Source of the DNA: Xylanimicrobium pachnodae JCM 13526 = NBRC 107786 | Lineage (GTDB): Bacteria; Actinomycetota; Actinomycetes; Actinomycetales; Cellulomonadaceae | Direction of reading: 5' to 3' | Length of the DNA: 64,000 bases | NCBI GenBank assembly: GCA_001592145.1 | Contig: BCWJ01000015.1 | Span: forward strand, 50,082 to 114,081 | Shown here: in pieces, positions 35,962 through 45,390 of the stretch | Numbering within the stretch: position 1 is the stretch's first letter | Layout of the letters: every line of letters begins with the position of its first letter | Notes under the pieces: model-generated | What the model saw: the letters and a program-made list of their open reading frames with translations, nothing else | Told to the model about the DNA's origin: nothing | The model's database searches: none | Position numbers and translations under genes: made by a program

Positions 35962-36450
35962 TCAAAGACTGCCGTTGGCCTCATGACGCCCTGCCGACCA
36001 ATCAGCACGAGACAGGCTGAACTGAACATATCGAGACGGGGCACCCAGAAACGTCTCAGTACCGCCCAGGCCGGTCTCCGTCATCCCGATCTGTCGCAAG
36101 ATCCGCACCGAGCCAACATTGGCTTCCGCGGCTTCGGCCCAGATCTCGGACAAGTCCAACACGGTGAACCCGTATGAGAGGCCCGCCAGCGCCGCGGCAG
36201 TTCCCCAACCCTGACGCCACCGCGAAGACGGGCCGATGACGAAACCGAGCTCGCGAACCTCGCTCGCGTCGCCATGGAGATCGACATAACCCACCGGATC
36301 CTCGCCGCGAACCGCCAGCAGCCGAGTCAGCAACGGGTCGGGATCCGCAATCGCAGCATGCCACCACGACACCGCACCATCTGTCGTGGCACGAGGCTTC
36401 CAGCCAGCATGCGAGCAGAACACCGGATCAACAGCCCACGACGAGCTCAT
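35962..36450 (-). CDS. GNAT family N-acetyltransferase (RimJ/RimL-like)
   Basis: A 162-residue acetyltransferase. [20 protein letters not shown] and [20 protein letters not shown] (about 65-90) hold the RxxGxG/A pyrophosphate-binding turn (RQGWGTA) for acetyl-CoA, then [20 protein letters not shown] (a Glu-Ala-x-Asn motif) and [12 protein letters not shown] are the family's closing strand and helix. The acceptor, either the amino group of a protein or of an antibiotic, is not evident. The ATG at 36450 is used. It is convergent with the broken DUF1016 gene (8 bp gap). Confidence 0.85.
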   Translation of the reverse strand: MSSSWAVDPVFCSHAGWKPRATTDGAVSWWHAAIADPDPLLTRLLAVRGEDPVGYVDLHGDASEVRELGFVIGPSSRWRQGWGTAAALAGLSYGFTVLDLSEIWAEAAEANVGSVRILRQIGMTETGLGGTETFLGAPSRYVQFSLSRADWSAGRHEANGSL

Positions 36451-36671
36451 GGAACCAGAACAAGACTGGGAGCGTTGTCATGCGTGTGTCCGAGTTGCTC
36501 GGCGCATCACGGCGGCCGGGCACGACGCCGATCGGCGGCGCCCGTGCGGTCACGGTTGCGGGGCTCCTGCTCGTCGTCGGGACCCTCACGGTCCTCCTCG
36601 ACCGACGGCGCTCCCACACCCGCCGGGAACGACCGAGGAGCCCCACTACGGGCGATGATGGGTGCGTGCGT

Positions 36672-37607
36672 ATGGCTCCCCCGCTCCAGATCGGCCCGTT
36701 GAGCCCCCGCGACGCCGACGACGTCCGGGCGCTCGCCGCCGACGCCGCCCGCGTCGACGGGGTGGCCCCCCTGTCCGAGCAGCCGTTGCTGCGCCTGGCC
36801 ACGGACGAGGGATGGCTGACCCACGCCGTCGCCCGCACCAAGCACGGGCAGGTGATCGGGTACGTCCAGGTCGACCGGGGCGGCGACGACGCGAGCGCCG
36901 AGCTCGTGGTGCACCCGGATCATCGGCGCTCCGGCGTCGGACGGCTGCTGCTGCGCACGGCCGAGCGGGACGCGACCCTGCCCCAGTTCGGCGGCACGGC
37001 CGGGCAGCGCGGCAAGCCGCTGCGCGTCTGGGCGCACGGGAACCTGCCCCCCGCCCAGGGGTTCGCGCGCAGCGCGGGCTACGTCGTCGTCCGCGAGCTG
37101 CTGTTCCTCACGCGCCCGCTGGGCGACCGGCATCCCGGTCCCGACGACGCGGCGCACGGGTACACGATCCGGACGTTCGTCCCCGGGCGGGACGACGACG
37201 CCTGGGTGGACCTCAACGCGCGGGCCTTCGCCACCCACCCCGAGCAGGGCCGGATCACGGTGTCCGACCTGCACGACCGCATGGCCGAACCCTGGTTCGA
37301 CCCGTCCGGCTTCTTCCTCGCCGAGGCCCCCGACGGCACCCTCGCCGGGTTCCTGTGGACCAAGGTGGACGGCGACGACGGCGAGATCTACGCCGTCGGG
37401 GTCGATCCCGACCATCAGGGCCACGGCCTGGGCGGAACGCTGACCGGGATCGCGCTCGACCACCTGAGCACGCGGGCACGCCGCGCCACCTTGTACGTGG
37501 ACGGCGACAACACCGCGGCACGGGCCACCTATGAGCGCGCCGGGTTCACCCGTTCCGCCGTCGACGTGCAGTACGCAGCGGCGAGCGATGCCATGATCGG
37601 TGCATGA
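36672..37607 (+). CDS. mshD: Mycothiol synthase
   Basis: A 311-residue protein made of two GNAT domains (about 5-140 and 165-305). It acetylates Cys-GlcN-Ins, the last step of mycothiol synthesis, the main thiol buffer of actinobacteria. [20 protein letters not shown] holds the acetyl-CoA loop of the first domain; [20 protein letters not shown] that of the active C-terminal domain, followed by [20 protein letters not shown]. The ATG at 36672 is used (a GTG lies 6 nt earlier). The frame extends upstream to 36480 with a hydrophobic stretch, but family members do not have it. It overlaps ppk by ATGA. Confidence 0.95.
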   Translation: MAPPLQIGPLSPRDADDVRALAADAARVDGVAPLSEQPLLRLATDEGWLTHAVARTKHGQVIGYVQVDRGGDDASAELVVHPDHRRSGVGRLLLRTAERDATLPQFGGTAGQRGKPLRVWAHGNLPPAQGFARSAGYVVVRELLFLTRPLGDRHPGPDDAAHGYTIRTFVPGRDDDAWVDLNARAFATHPEQGRITVSDLHDRMAEPWFDPSGFFLAEAPDGTLAGFLWTKVDGDDGEIYAVGVDPDHQGHGLGGTLTGIALDHLSTRARRATLYVDGDNTAARATYERAGFTRSAVDVQYAAASDAMIGA

Positions 37608-39898
37608 GCGACTCCGAGACTCGCACCCGAGACGAGCACGGACGGTTCGCCCGCGCCCTCGACCCCGAGCTGGCCGCGCACATCGCCGAGCACATCGGTG
37701 AGGAGGACGGCGACGACGGCACCCCCGCGCAGCACGAGGCCCCGCTGCCCGAGGACCGCTTCGCCGACCGTGAGCTGAGCTGGCTGGCGTTCAACCAGCG
37801 CGTCCTCGAGCTCGCGGAGGACGTGGACCTGCCGCTGCTGGAGCGGTTGCGGTTCCTGGCGATCTTCGCCTCCAACCTGGACGAGTTCTTCATGGTCCGG
37901 GTCGCGGGCCTCAAGCGACGCATCGCGACGGGCATCGCGGTCACGTCGGCGTCGGGCAGCTCGCCGCTGGAGGTGCTGGCCGGCATCGGCAAGGCGGCGC
38001 ACAAGCTGATGGACCGCCACGCGAAGGTGTTCGCGCAGGACGTGCAGCCCGCGCTGGCCGCGGAGGGCATCACGATCGTCCACTGGGACGACCTGGAGAC
38101 GCGCGAGCAGGACCGCCTGCACAAGTTCTTCCGCAAGCAGATCTTCCCGGTGCTCACCCCGCTCGCGGTGGACCCGGCCCACCCGTTCCCGTACATCTCG
38201 GGCCTCTCCCTCAACCTCGCGGTGCTGGTGCGCAACCCGGTGACGGACAAGGAGCACTTCGCCCGGGTCAAGGTGCCGCCGCTGCTGCCGCGCTTCATCG
38301 CGGTGGACGAGCGTGGCCGCCCGTCGGACCCGAGCGCGGACGGCGCCGCCGCAGCCTCCGGCCAGCGCCCCACGTCGTTCGTGCCGCTCGAAGAGGTCAT
38401 CGCCCAGCACCTGGACCATCTGTTCCCCGGCATGGAGATCGTCGGCTCGCACACGTTCCGGGTCACGCGCAACGAGGACGTCGAGGTCGAGGAGGACGAC
38501 GCCGAGAACCTCCTCAAGGCGATGGAGAAGGAGCTGCTGCGCCGCCGGTTCGGCCCACCGGTGCGCCTGGAGCTCGCGGAGGGCATCAGCCCGCGCATCC
38601 GCGACCTCCTGGTGCGCGAGCTGGGCGTCCCGGAGTCGGAGGTGTACGAGCTGCCGGCCCCGCTGGACCTGACGGGCCTGAACATCGTCGCCGACGTCGA
38701 GCGCCCCGCCCTGCACTACCCGTCGTTCGTGCCGACGACGCACCGCCAGCTCGCGGAGGTCGAGTCCGCGAACCCGACGAACGTGTTCGAGGCGATCCGC
38801 AGCCGTGACGTGCTGCTGCACCACCCGTACGACTCCTTCTCGACGTCGGTGCAGACGTTCCTGGAGCAGGCCGCCGCCGACCCTCGGGTGCTGGCGATCA
38901 AGCAGACCCTGTACCGCACCAGCGGCGACTCCCCCATCGTCGACGCCCTGATCGACGCCGCGGACGCGGGCAAGCAGGTGCTCGCCCTGGTGGAGATCAA
39001 GGCGCGGTTCGACGAGCAGGCCAACATCTCCTGGGCGCGCAAGCTGGAGGAGGCGGGCGTCCACGTCGTCTACGGCATCGTGGGCCTCAAGACGCACGCG
39101 AAGCTCTCCCTGGTGGTGCGCCAGGAGGCGGACGGGCTGCGCCGGTACTGCCACATCGGCACCGGCAACTACCACTCGAAGACGGCGCGGCTCTACACCG
39201 ACCACGGCCTGCTGACCTGCGACCCGGACGTGGGCCAGGACCTGACCCGGCTGTTCAACCAGCTCAGCGGGTACGCCCCGCAGTCCCGGTTCCACCGCCT
39301 GCTCGTCGCGCCGCGCAGCGTGCGGGCCGGGATCATCGAACGCATCGAGCGGGAGATCGCGGCGGCACGCGCCGGGCACGAGGCGTGGGTGGGGATCAAG
39401 GTCAACTCCGCGGTGGACGAGGCGACCATCGACGCGCTGTACCGGGCGTCGCAGGCGGGCGTGCGGGTGGACCTGGTGGTGCGCGGCATCTGCGCGCTGC
39501 GCCCCGGGGTGCCCGGGCTGAGCGAGAACATCCGGGTGCGCTCCCTGCTGGGCCGGTTCCTGGAGCACTCGCGCATCTACGCGTTCGCGAACTCCGTGGG
39601 GCCGGCCATCGGCGAGGGCCCCGAGACGGGCCCGGAGGTGTTCATCGGCTCCGCCGACCTGATGCACCGCAACCTGGACCGCCGGGTCGAGGCGCTGGTG
39701 CGGATCACCGACGACGGGCACGTCGCCGAGCTGCTCGACCTGCTGGACCTGTCGATGTCGGACGCCACCGCCTCCTGGCACCTGGAACCGGACGGCACCT
39801 GGACCCGCCATCATCTGGACGCCGAGGGCAAGCCGCTGGCCGACCTCCACGCGACCCTCATCCGACGGCACCGGCGGCGGCTGCAGGGCGCCCGGTGA
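37604..39898 (+). CDS. ppk: Polyphosphate kinase 1
   Basis: A 764-residue enzyme that reversibly adds the terminal phosphate of ATP to polyphosphate. [20 protein letters not shown] opens the N domain. The active site has [15 protein letters not shown] (His at about 500, the one that is autophosphorylated) and [20 protein letters not shown] (about 516-535). [20 protein letters not shown] near the end holds the second phosphohistidine site. An extra acidic N-terminus of about 45 residues precedes the core. It is coupled to mshD (ATGA) and to the mutT1-like gene (GTGA, 39895-39898). The polyphosphate it makes stores phosphate, which fits the pit/DUF47 genes nearby. Confidence 0.97.
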   Translation: MSDSETRTRDEHGRFARALDPELAAHIAEHIGEEDGDDGTPAQHEAPLPEDRFADRELSWLAFNQRVLELAEDVDLPLLERLRFLAIFASNLDEFFMVRVAGLKRRIATGIAVTSASGSSPLEVLAGIGKAAHKLMDRHAKVFAQDVQPALAAEGITIVHWDDLETREQDRLHKFFRKQIFPVLTPLAVDPAHPFPYISGLSLNLAVLVRNPVTDKEHFARVKVPPLLPRFIAVDERGRPSDPSADGAAAASGQRPTSFVPLEEVIAQHLDHLFPGMEIVGSHTFRVTRNEDVEVEEDDAENLLKAMEKELLRRRFGPPVRLELAEGISPRIRDLLVRELGVPESEVYELPAPLDLTGLNIVADVERPALHYPSFVPTTHRQLAEVESANPTNVFEAIRSRDVLLHHPYDSFSTSVQTFLEQAAADPRVLAIKQTLYRTSGDSPIVDALIDAADAGKQVLALVEIKARFDEQANISWARKLEEAGVHVVYGIVGLKTHAKLSLVVRQEADGLRRYCHIGTGNYHSKTARLYTDHGLLTCDPDVGQDLTRLFNQLSGYAPQSRFHRLLVAPRSVRAGIIERIEREIAAARAGHEAWVGIKVNSAVDEATIDALYRASQAGVRVDLVVRGICALRPGVPGLSENIRVRSLLGRFLEHSRIYAFANSVGPAIGEGPETGPEVFIGSADLMHRNLDRRVEALVRITDDGHVAELLDLLDLSMSDATASWHLEPDGTWTRHHLDAEGKPLADLHATLIRRHRRRLQGAR

Positions 39899-40872
39899 GC
39901 GCGCGGGTCCCCGCCGTCCGCACGGCAGGCGGGCTGGTGTGGCGTGTGCGCCGCGGCAAGCTCCAGGTGCTCCTGGTGCACCGGCCGCGCTACGACGACT
40001 GGTCGTGGCCCAAGGGCAAGCTCGACCCGGGCGAGGCGCACCAGACCGCGGGCGCCCGCGAGGTGGCCGAGGAGACGGGCAAGCCGGTGGTGCTGGGTGT
40101 GCCGCTCGCCCCGGTGCGCTACCGGATGCCGGACGGCGGGTGGAAGACCGTCGCGTACTGGGCGGCCCGCCGCACCCGCACGATCGACGACTTCGCCGCG
40201 CTGGCCGCCCGGATCCCGGTGCCACCCGTCTCGGTCGAGGAGATCGACAAGTCCCGCTGGGTGGACGCGGCCGCCGCCCCGAAGATCCTCACGCGGCGCA
40301 CCGACCGCAAGCCGCTGGCCACCCTCATCGAGGAGTACGAGCAGGGCCGCCTGGCCACCCACGCCGTCGTCGTCGCCCGGCACGGCAAGGCGATGGCCCG
40401 GTCCACCTGGCCCGGGGGTGACGAGTCGACCCGCCCGTTGACGCCGATCGGCCACGCCCACGCGGCCGCCCTCGTGCCGGTGCTCGCGGCCTACGGCGTC
40501 ACCCGGGTGGTGAGCTCACGCTGGGAGCGGTGCGCGGCGACCGTCGCGCCCTACGTGCTGGCGGCCCGCCTCAAGCCCTGGTACTCGGAACACCTCACGG
40601 AGTCGGACCACGAGCGCTCTCCCGCCCGGGTGGCGGCCACCGTGCGTGACCTCCTGGAGGGTCCGGCCTCGGCCGTGCTGTGCACGCACCGCCCCGTGCT
40701 GCCCACCGTGCTGGACGTGCTGGGCCAGCACTCGCGGCGCTCGGTGGCCGACCTGTTGCCGGCCACCGACCCGTTCCTGGACCCCGGTGAGCTGCTGGTG
40801 GCGCACGTGGCGCAGACGGGCAAGGGCCCGCGGGTGGTCGCCGTCGAGAAGGTCGCGCCGCCCCTGAGCTGA
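39895..40872 (+). CDS. mutT1: MutT1-type Nudix hydrolase with histidine phosphatase domain
   Basis: A 325-residue two-domain protein. The Nudix box GX5EX7REX2EEXG is intact (from [20 protein letters not shown], about 42-61, then TG). The second half is a histidine phosphatase with [10 protein letters not shown] (about 158-167) as the RHG motif and [10 protein letters not shown] near 265 holding the second His. In mycobacteria the orthologue next to ppk cleans 8-oxo-dGTP and breaks down diadenosine polyphosphates. The neighbourhood here is the same, so I use that symbol. The GTG overlaps the ppk stop. Confidence 0.93.
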   Translation: MSARVPAVRTAGGLVWRVRRGKLQVLLVHRPRYDDWSWPKGKLDPGEAHQTAGAREVAEETGKPVVLGVPLAPVRYRMPDGGWKTVAYWAARRTRTIDDFAALAARIPVPPVSVEEIDKSRWVDAAAAPKILTRRTDRKPLATLIEEYEQGRLATHAVVVARHGKAMARSTWPGGDESTRPLTPIGHAHAAALVPVLAAYGVTRVVSSRWERCAATVAPYVLAARLKPWYSEHLTESDHERSPARVAATVRDLLEGPASAVLCTHRPVLPTVLDVLGQHSRRSVADLLPATDPFLDPGELLVAHVAQTGKGPRVVAVEKVAPPLS

Positions 40873-40992
40873 CTCGGCGGCACCCACCCGTCCCGCACCG
40901 CGCAACGGTGGCCGCCCCGCGGCGTCGGGACGATCATGGGCCGTGCCCGCCACCAGGCTGCGACGGGCAGGAACCGACGGAGCGAGGTTGCC

Positions 40993-43377
40993 GTGCGCAC
41001 ACCAGACCAGTCCACCCCCGACCGCATCGCGAACCTGTGGGGGGAGCGCACGCCGTACCCGTCCGGGGGCCGGTGGCCGCAGCGGGTGGACCAGTTCCTG
41101 GCGGACGGCGTCACCGACGCCGACGTCGAGCAGTGGGTGCGCGGCGCCTGCCTGCTGTGCTCCAACGGCTGCGGGGTCGAGGTGGCCGTGGCCGGCGGGC
41201 GCATGGTGGGCATCCGGGGCCGCGCGGAGGATCGGGTCAACCACGGCCGCCTGGGCCCGAAGGGCCTGTACGGCTGGCAGGGCGCCCAACGGGACCGCCT
41301 CACCACTCCTCTGCTGCGCAAGGACGGCGAGCTGGTCCCGGCCACGTGGGACGAGGCGATGTCCGCGATCGTGGACCGCTCCCGCGCCCTGCTGGACAGC
41401 CGCGGCCCGGGGTCGCACGGCTTCTACACGTCGGGCCAGCTCATGCTGGAGGAGTACTACACGCTCGCCGTCATCGGCAAGGGCGGCATCGGCACCCCGC
41501 ACATGGACGGCAACACCCGGCTGTGCACGTCGACGGCGGGCGCCGCGTTCCAGGAGACGTTCGGCACGGACGGCCAGCCCGGCTCGTACACCGACATCGA
41601 CCACTGCGACGCACTGTTCCTGTTCGGGCACAACGTGGCCGAGACGCAGACGGTGCTGTGGTCACGCATGCTGGACCGCCTGGACGGGCCGAACCCGCCG
41701 CAGCTCGTGTGCGTGGACCCGCGCCGCACCAAGGTGGCCGAGCGGGCCACGGTGCATCTCGCGGTGCGCAACGGCACCAACCTCGCCCTGATGAACGCGC
41801 TGATCCACGAGCTGATCGCGCTGGGCGCCATCGACCGCGACTACGTGGACGCCCACACCGTGGGGTTCGAGGAGCTCGCCCGCACCACCGCGGACGCGAC
41901 CCCCGAGTGGGCGGCGCAGATCTGCGGGGTCGACGCCGACGACATCCGGCGTGCCGCCACGATCTTCGCCACCTCCGAGCGCATCGTCTCGACCTGCTCG
42001 ATGGGCTTCTACCAGTCGCACCAGGCCACCGCCGCGGCCTGCCAGGTCAACAACCTGCACCTGCTGCGCGGCATGCTGGGCCGCCCGGGGGCGGGCATCC
42101 TGCAGATGAACGGGCAGCCCTCGGCCCAGAACAACCGCGAGGCGGGCTGCGGGGCCTCGATGCCCGGCTTCCGCAACTGGCGCAACCCGGCCCACATCGA
42201 CGAGCTCGCGCGGCTGTGGAACGTGGACCCGGCCGTCATCCCGCACGACGCACCGCCCACCGACGCGATGACGATCTTCCGCCACGCGCGCGAGGGGTCG
42301 ATCCGGTTCCTGTGGATCGCGGGCACCAACCCGGCCGTGTCGATGCCGGACCTGGCACAGGTGCGGGCCACGCTCGGCGGCGAGCAGTGCTTCGTCGTCG
42401 TCTCCGACGGCTACCTGACCGAGACGGGCCGGCTCGCCGACGTGGTGCTGCCCGCGGCGCTGTGGGCGGAGAAGACGGGCACGTTCACCAACGTGGACCG
42501 CACCGTGCACCTGCAGGACAAGGCGGTGGACCCGCCCGGGCAGGCGCGCAGCGACCTGGACATCTGGGTGGAGTACGCGCGGCGCCTGGGCCTGCACGAC
42601 GCCGACGGCGACCCGCTGCCCGCCTGGGACACCCCGCAGGGCGCGTTCGCCGGGTGGCAGGCGTGCAGCGCCGGGCGGCCCTGCGACTACTCGGGCCTGA
42701 CCTACGCGGCCCTGCGCGAGCGCGGCGGCATCCAGTGGCCGGTCACGGCGAGCACGCCCGACGGCGCCGAGCGGCTGTACGAGGACGCCCGGTTCTCCAC
42801 CCTCGTCGACTACTGCCAGACGTACGGGCACGACGTGCTCACGGGCACCCCCACCACCCGGGAGGAGTACGTGGCCGCCGACCCGCACGGGCGCGCCTTC
42901 CTCAAGACGGCCCCGTACGAGGACGCCTACGAGACCCCGGATGCCCAGTACCCGCTGCGCCTGACCACGGGGCGCACCGTGTACCACTTCCACACCCGCA
43001 CCAAGACGAAGCGCGCCGTCCCCCTCCAGGACGCGGCACCCGCCATGTGGGTCGAGGTCTCGGCCGCGGACGCCGCCACCCACGGCATCCGTGAGGGCGA
43101 CATCGTGCGGGTCACGTCCCGGCGCGGGGACATCGTCGCCCCGGCCCGGGTCTCACACATCCGGCAGGGCGTCGTGTTCGCCCCGTTCCACTACGGCGGC
43201 GACCCCGACACCGCGGCCAACGAGCTCACGCTCGCCGCCTGGGACCCCGTCTCCAAGCAACCCGAGTTCAAGGTCTCCGCCGTGCGGATCGAGAAGGTGC
43301 GTGACGGCGACGGGCCGGCACCCGCGCCCACCACGACCGCCTCGGCACCCGCGGAGCCGTGGCTCACCACATCGTGA
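40993..43377 (+). CDS. NasA-like molybdopterin oxidoreductase
   Basis: A 794-residue molybdo-bis-MGD enzyme started at the GTG at 40993, which has AGCGAGG 5 nt upstream (an ATG at 40936 adds 19 residues without a good ribosome site). CLLCSNGC at about 54-61 gives three [4Fe-4S] ligands, but the fourth is absent: NHGRLGPKG has Gly where NasA has Cys. GNTRLCTSTAG (about 174-184) supplies the likely molybdenum-ligand Cys of assimilatory nitrate reductases. The GQPSAQNNREAGCGASMPGF stretch and the C-terminal molydop-binding domain (VEVSAADAATHGIREGD) also match. Electron donor, cofactor state and substrate are uncertain. It ends inside the convergent pit gene (14-bp overlap). Confidence 0.9.
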   Translation: MRTPDQSTPDRIANLWGERTPYPSGGRWPQRVDQFLADGVTDADVEQWVRGACLLCSNGCGVEVAVAGGRMVGIRGRAEDRVNHGRLGPKGLYGWQGAQRDRLTTPLLRKDGELVPATWDEAMSAIVDRSRALLDSRGPGSHGFYTSGQLMLEEYYTLAVIGKGGIGTPHMDGNTRLCTSTAGAAFQETFGTDGQPGSYTDIDHCDALFLFGHNVAETQTVLWSRMLDRLDGPNPPQLVCVDPRRTKVAERATVHLAVRNGTNLALMNALIHELIALGAIDRDYVDAHTVGFEELARTTADATPEWAAQICGVDADDIRRAATIFATSERIVSTCSMGFYQSHQATAAACQVNNLHLLRGMLGRPGAGILQMNGQPSAQNNREAGCGASMPGFRNWRNPAHIDELARLWNVDPAVIPHDAPPTDAMTIFRHAREGSIRFLWIAGTNPAVSMPDLAQVRATLGGEQCFVVVSDGYLTETGRLADVVLPAALWAEKTGTFTNVDRTVHLQDKAVDPPGQARSDLDIWVEYARRLGLHDADGDPLPAWDTPQGAFAGWQACSAGRPCDYSGLTYAALRERGGIQWPVTASTPDGAERLYEDARFSTLVDYCQTYGHDVLTGTPTTREEYVAADPHGRAFLKTAPYEDAYETPDAQYPLRLTTGRTVYHFHTRTKTKRAVPLQDAAPAMWVEVSAADAATHGIREGDIVRVTSRRGDIVAPARVSHIRQGVVFAPFHYGGDPDTAANELTLAAWDPVSKQPEFKVSAVRIEKVRDGDGPAPAPTTTASAPAEPWLTTS

Positions 43378-44362
43378 TGAGCCAGGTCATCACCGCGGCC
43401 ACCGCAGCCGACGCCGGGATGGTCAGCACCCAGGCCACGGCGATGTTCTTCGCCACGCCCCAGCGCACCGCGGACAGGCGGCGGGTGGCACCGACGCCCA
43501 TGATCGCCGAGGTGATGGTGTGCGTCGTCGACACGGGGGCGTGCAGCACGAACGCGTTGAAGTAGAGCACGAACGCGGACACGCCCTCGGCGACGAACCC
43601 GCGCGCGGGGTCGAGCTCGATGATCCGCCGTCCCAGCGTGCGCATGATGCGCCACCCGCCCGAGTAGGTGCCCAGCGAGATGGCGCTCGCCGCGGCGATC
43701 TTGACCCACAGCGGGATGCCCTCCTCCCGGGGTGCCCACCCGACCGAGAGCAGCGCCAGGAAGATCACGCCCATGGTCTTCTGCGCGTCCTGCAGGCCGT
43801 GGCCCAGGGCCATCGCCGCCGCCGACGCCGTCTGCGCGATCCGGAACCGGCGGTGCGTCCGCGCCGGGGCCGCGTTCTTGAAGATCCACAGGATGGCGAT
43901 CATCACCGCGAACGCCAGGACGAACCCGATGAGCGGCGAGAACACCATGGGCAGCACGACCTTGTCGACGATCGCGTCCCAGTGGACGGTGAGCCCACCG
44001 GCCAGGCCGGCGCCCACCAGGCCGCCGATCAGGGAGTGCGTGGACGACGACGGCAGGCCGAGCCACCACGTGATCAGGTTCCACACGATCGCGCCCACCA
44101 GTGCGCAGAGCACCACGGTGAGCTCGGTACCCACGGACGCATGATCGAGGGCCACGATCGACTTGGCGATCGTCTCGGCCACCTCGGTGCCCAGCAGCGC
44201 GCCCGCGAAGTTCATGACCGCCGCCATGAGGAGCGCCACGCGCGGCGTCAGCGCCCTGGTCGAGACCGACGTGGCGATGGCGTTCGCGGCGTCGTGAAAG
44301 CCGTTCGTGTAGTCGAACCCGAGGGCGAGCGCCACCACGAGGACGACGAGCGCAGCCTCCAC
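43364..44362 (-). CDS. pit: Low-affinity inorganic phosphate transporter (Pit family)
   Basis: A 332-residue phosphate:cation symporter with about 10 hydrophobic segments. The two family signatures are GFDYTNGFHDAANAIATSVS (about 15-34) and ALGHGLQDAQKTMG (about 195-210), with LPSSSTHSLIGGLVGA and APVSTTHTITSAIMGVGATR as the repeated S-x-T-H-S cores. It starts at the GTG at 44362, with AAGGAG 9 nt upstream. It is downstream of DUF47, a common pit partner, separated by a 182-bp segment that is almost entirely a tandem repeat. It overlaps the convergent oxidoreductase gene by 14 bp. Confidence 0.95.
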   Translation of the reverse strand: MEAALVVLVVALALGFDYTNGFHDAANAIATSVSTRALTPRVALLMAAVMNFAGALLGTEVAETIAKSIVALDHASVGTELTVVLCALVGAIVWNLITWWLGLPSSSTHSLIGGLVGAGLAGGLTVHWDAIVDKVVLPMVFSPLIGFVLAFAVMIAILWIFKNAAPARTHRRFRIAQTASAAAMALGHGLQDAQKTMGVIFLALLSVGWAPREEGIPLWVKIAAASAISLGTYSGGWRIMRTLGRRIIELDPARGFVAEGVSAFVLYFNAFVLHAPVSTTHTITSAIMGVGATRRLSAVRWGVAKNIAVAWVLTIPASAAVAAVMTWLITMW

Positions 44363-44380
44363 CGCTTACGACTCCTTGAT

Positions 44381-44551
44381 CTGGTCGGCGTGACGCTGCA
44401 CTCCGCTACAGCGAGTGCCTCGTACCTCGGCCCTCACCTCCGCTGCGTTCCGCATCACGACCTTGCCGGTCTGGTCGGCGTGACGCTGCACTCCGCTACG
44501 GCGAGTGCCTCGTACCTCGGCCCTCACCTCCGCTGCGTTCCGCATCACGAC
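44381..44551. repeat. Two 81-bp copies, 90 bp apart, between DUF47 and pit
   Basis: Copy 1 is 44381-44461 and copy 2 is 44471-44551. They differ at one position (A at 44410, G at 44500). Each copy starts CTGGTCGGCGTGACGCTG and ends CCGCATCACGAC. Copy 2 covers the stop codon and last residues of DUF47. Each copy can form a hairpin from GCACTCCGCT and AGCGAGTGC (44398-44418 and 44488-44508), with one bulge. On the minus strand the repeat reads as an open frame in a frame other than DUF47. Such near-identity over 81 bp is recent or maintained. Confidence 0.92.
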
Positions 44552-45168
44552 TCCTTCAAGGCGATGGTCTCGACCATCGTCGCCACCCGCTCGAAGCTGT
44601 CGCACGCCTCCTCGAGGACGTCGACGACCTCCTTGAGCTTGATGAGCTCGACGGCGTCGCCGGCGTACGTGTCGAACAGCTCCGCCGTGAGCTTGCGGTG
44701 CAGCTTGTCGCCCTGGTTCTCCAGGCGGTGCACCTCCACCCAGTACCCGTTGAGCGTCTCCATGGTGCGCAGCTTCGGCATCGCCTCGGCCGTGATCTCG
44801 GCGCAGCGCTGCAGCACCTGGACCACCTCGGAGACCCGCTTCGGCAGGTCGTTGAGCTTGTAGAGCACGATGAGGTCGCAGGCCTCCTCCATCGAGTCGA
44901 CGACGTCGTCGAGCGCGTTGGTCAGGCCGTAGATGTCGTCGCGGTCGAACGGTGTGACGAACGTCTGGTTGAGTCGCAACGTGATGGCGTGCGCGGCGTC
45001 GTCGGCGGCGTGCTCCGCCTCCACGAACCGGGCTGCGATCGCCTTGCGTTCCGCCTTGTCCGCCCCGAGCAGCTCGCTCAGCAGGCCGACGCCGGTGACG
45101 ATATGGCTGGCCAGCTCGGTGAACTGGTCGAAGTATGTGGTATCGCGCGGGGTGAGGCGCAGACGCAC
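44545..45168 (-). CDS. DUF47 (PhoU-like) protein, partner of pit
   Basis: A 207-residue helical protein with the classic DUF47 pattern: LTPRDTTYFDQFTELASHIV at the N-terminus, EHAADDAAHAITLRLNQTFV (about 50-69), then TPFDRDDIYGLTNALDDVVD with the acidic metal-binding residues. The start is the GTG at 45168, which has CTGGAGA 7 nt upstream; the upstream 25 residues are not conserved in the family. DUF47 proteins resemble PhoU and are thought to control Pit activity. The gene pair is on the same strand and transcribed in the usual order. A possible PHO box lies between the promoter region and this start. Confidence 0.93.
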   Translation of the reverse strand: MRLRLTPRDTTYFDQFTELASHIVTGVGLLSELLGADKAERKAIAARFVEAEHAADDAAHAITLRLNQTFVTPFDRDDIYGLTNALDDVVDSMEEACDLIVLYKLNDLPKRVSEVVQVLQRCAEITAEAMPKLRTMETLNGYWVEVHRLENQGDKLHRKLTAELFDTYAGDAVELIKLKEVVDVLEEACDSFERVATMVETIALKES

Positions 45169-45180
45169 GTCGGTCTCCAG

Positions 45181-45206
45181 GAGCGAAGGGTGAATGGAGT
45201 GCGAAC
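45181..45206 (-). promoter_or_regulatory. Possible PHO box upstream of DUF47-pit
   Basis: On the minus strand GTTCGCACTCC is followed directly by ATTCACCCTTC, two 11-nt direct repeats in the spacing of actinobacterial PhoP boxes (consensus near GTTCACCYRGC). The second repeat matches better than the first. It starts 13 nt upstream of the DUF47 GTG, so binding here would block rather than activate. Confidence 0.4.
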
Positions 45207-45390
45207 AAAGGGTATGCCACTCACGCTGGGTAGAACCCGACAACGCTGTAGGTAGGCGCTGGCGACGCGACGCACGGCTCGGACCGACAGGAAAGCGACG
45301 TCGGACCGGGAGCGCCTCTCGGCGCGTGGCCGCTCGTAGCGGCTGAAGATGGAGCCCGGGGCTGCCGCGGCCCGACGCCGCACGGGAAGT

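Noticed and set aside
36480..36671. In-frame upstream extension of mshD with a hydrophobic segment
   Set aside because: Not part of known mycothiol synthases; composition is Arg/Thr-rich after the helix; no good ribosome site. A small separate membrane peptide cannot be excluded.
44366..45220. Minus-strand frame covering the 81-bp repeat, opposite-frame to DUF47
   Set aside because: It is a repeat read in another frame; the repeat itself is real, but there is no evidence of a protein.
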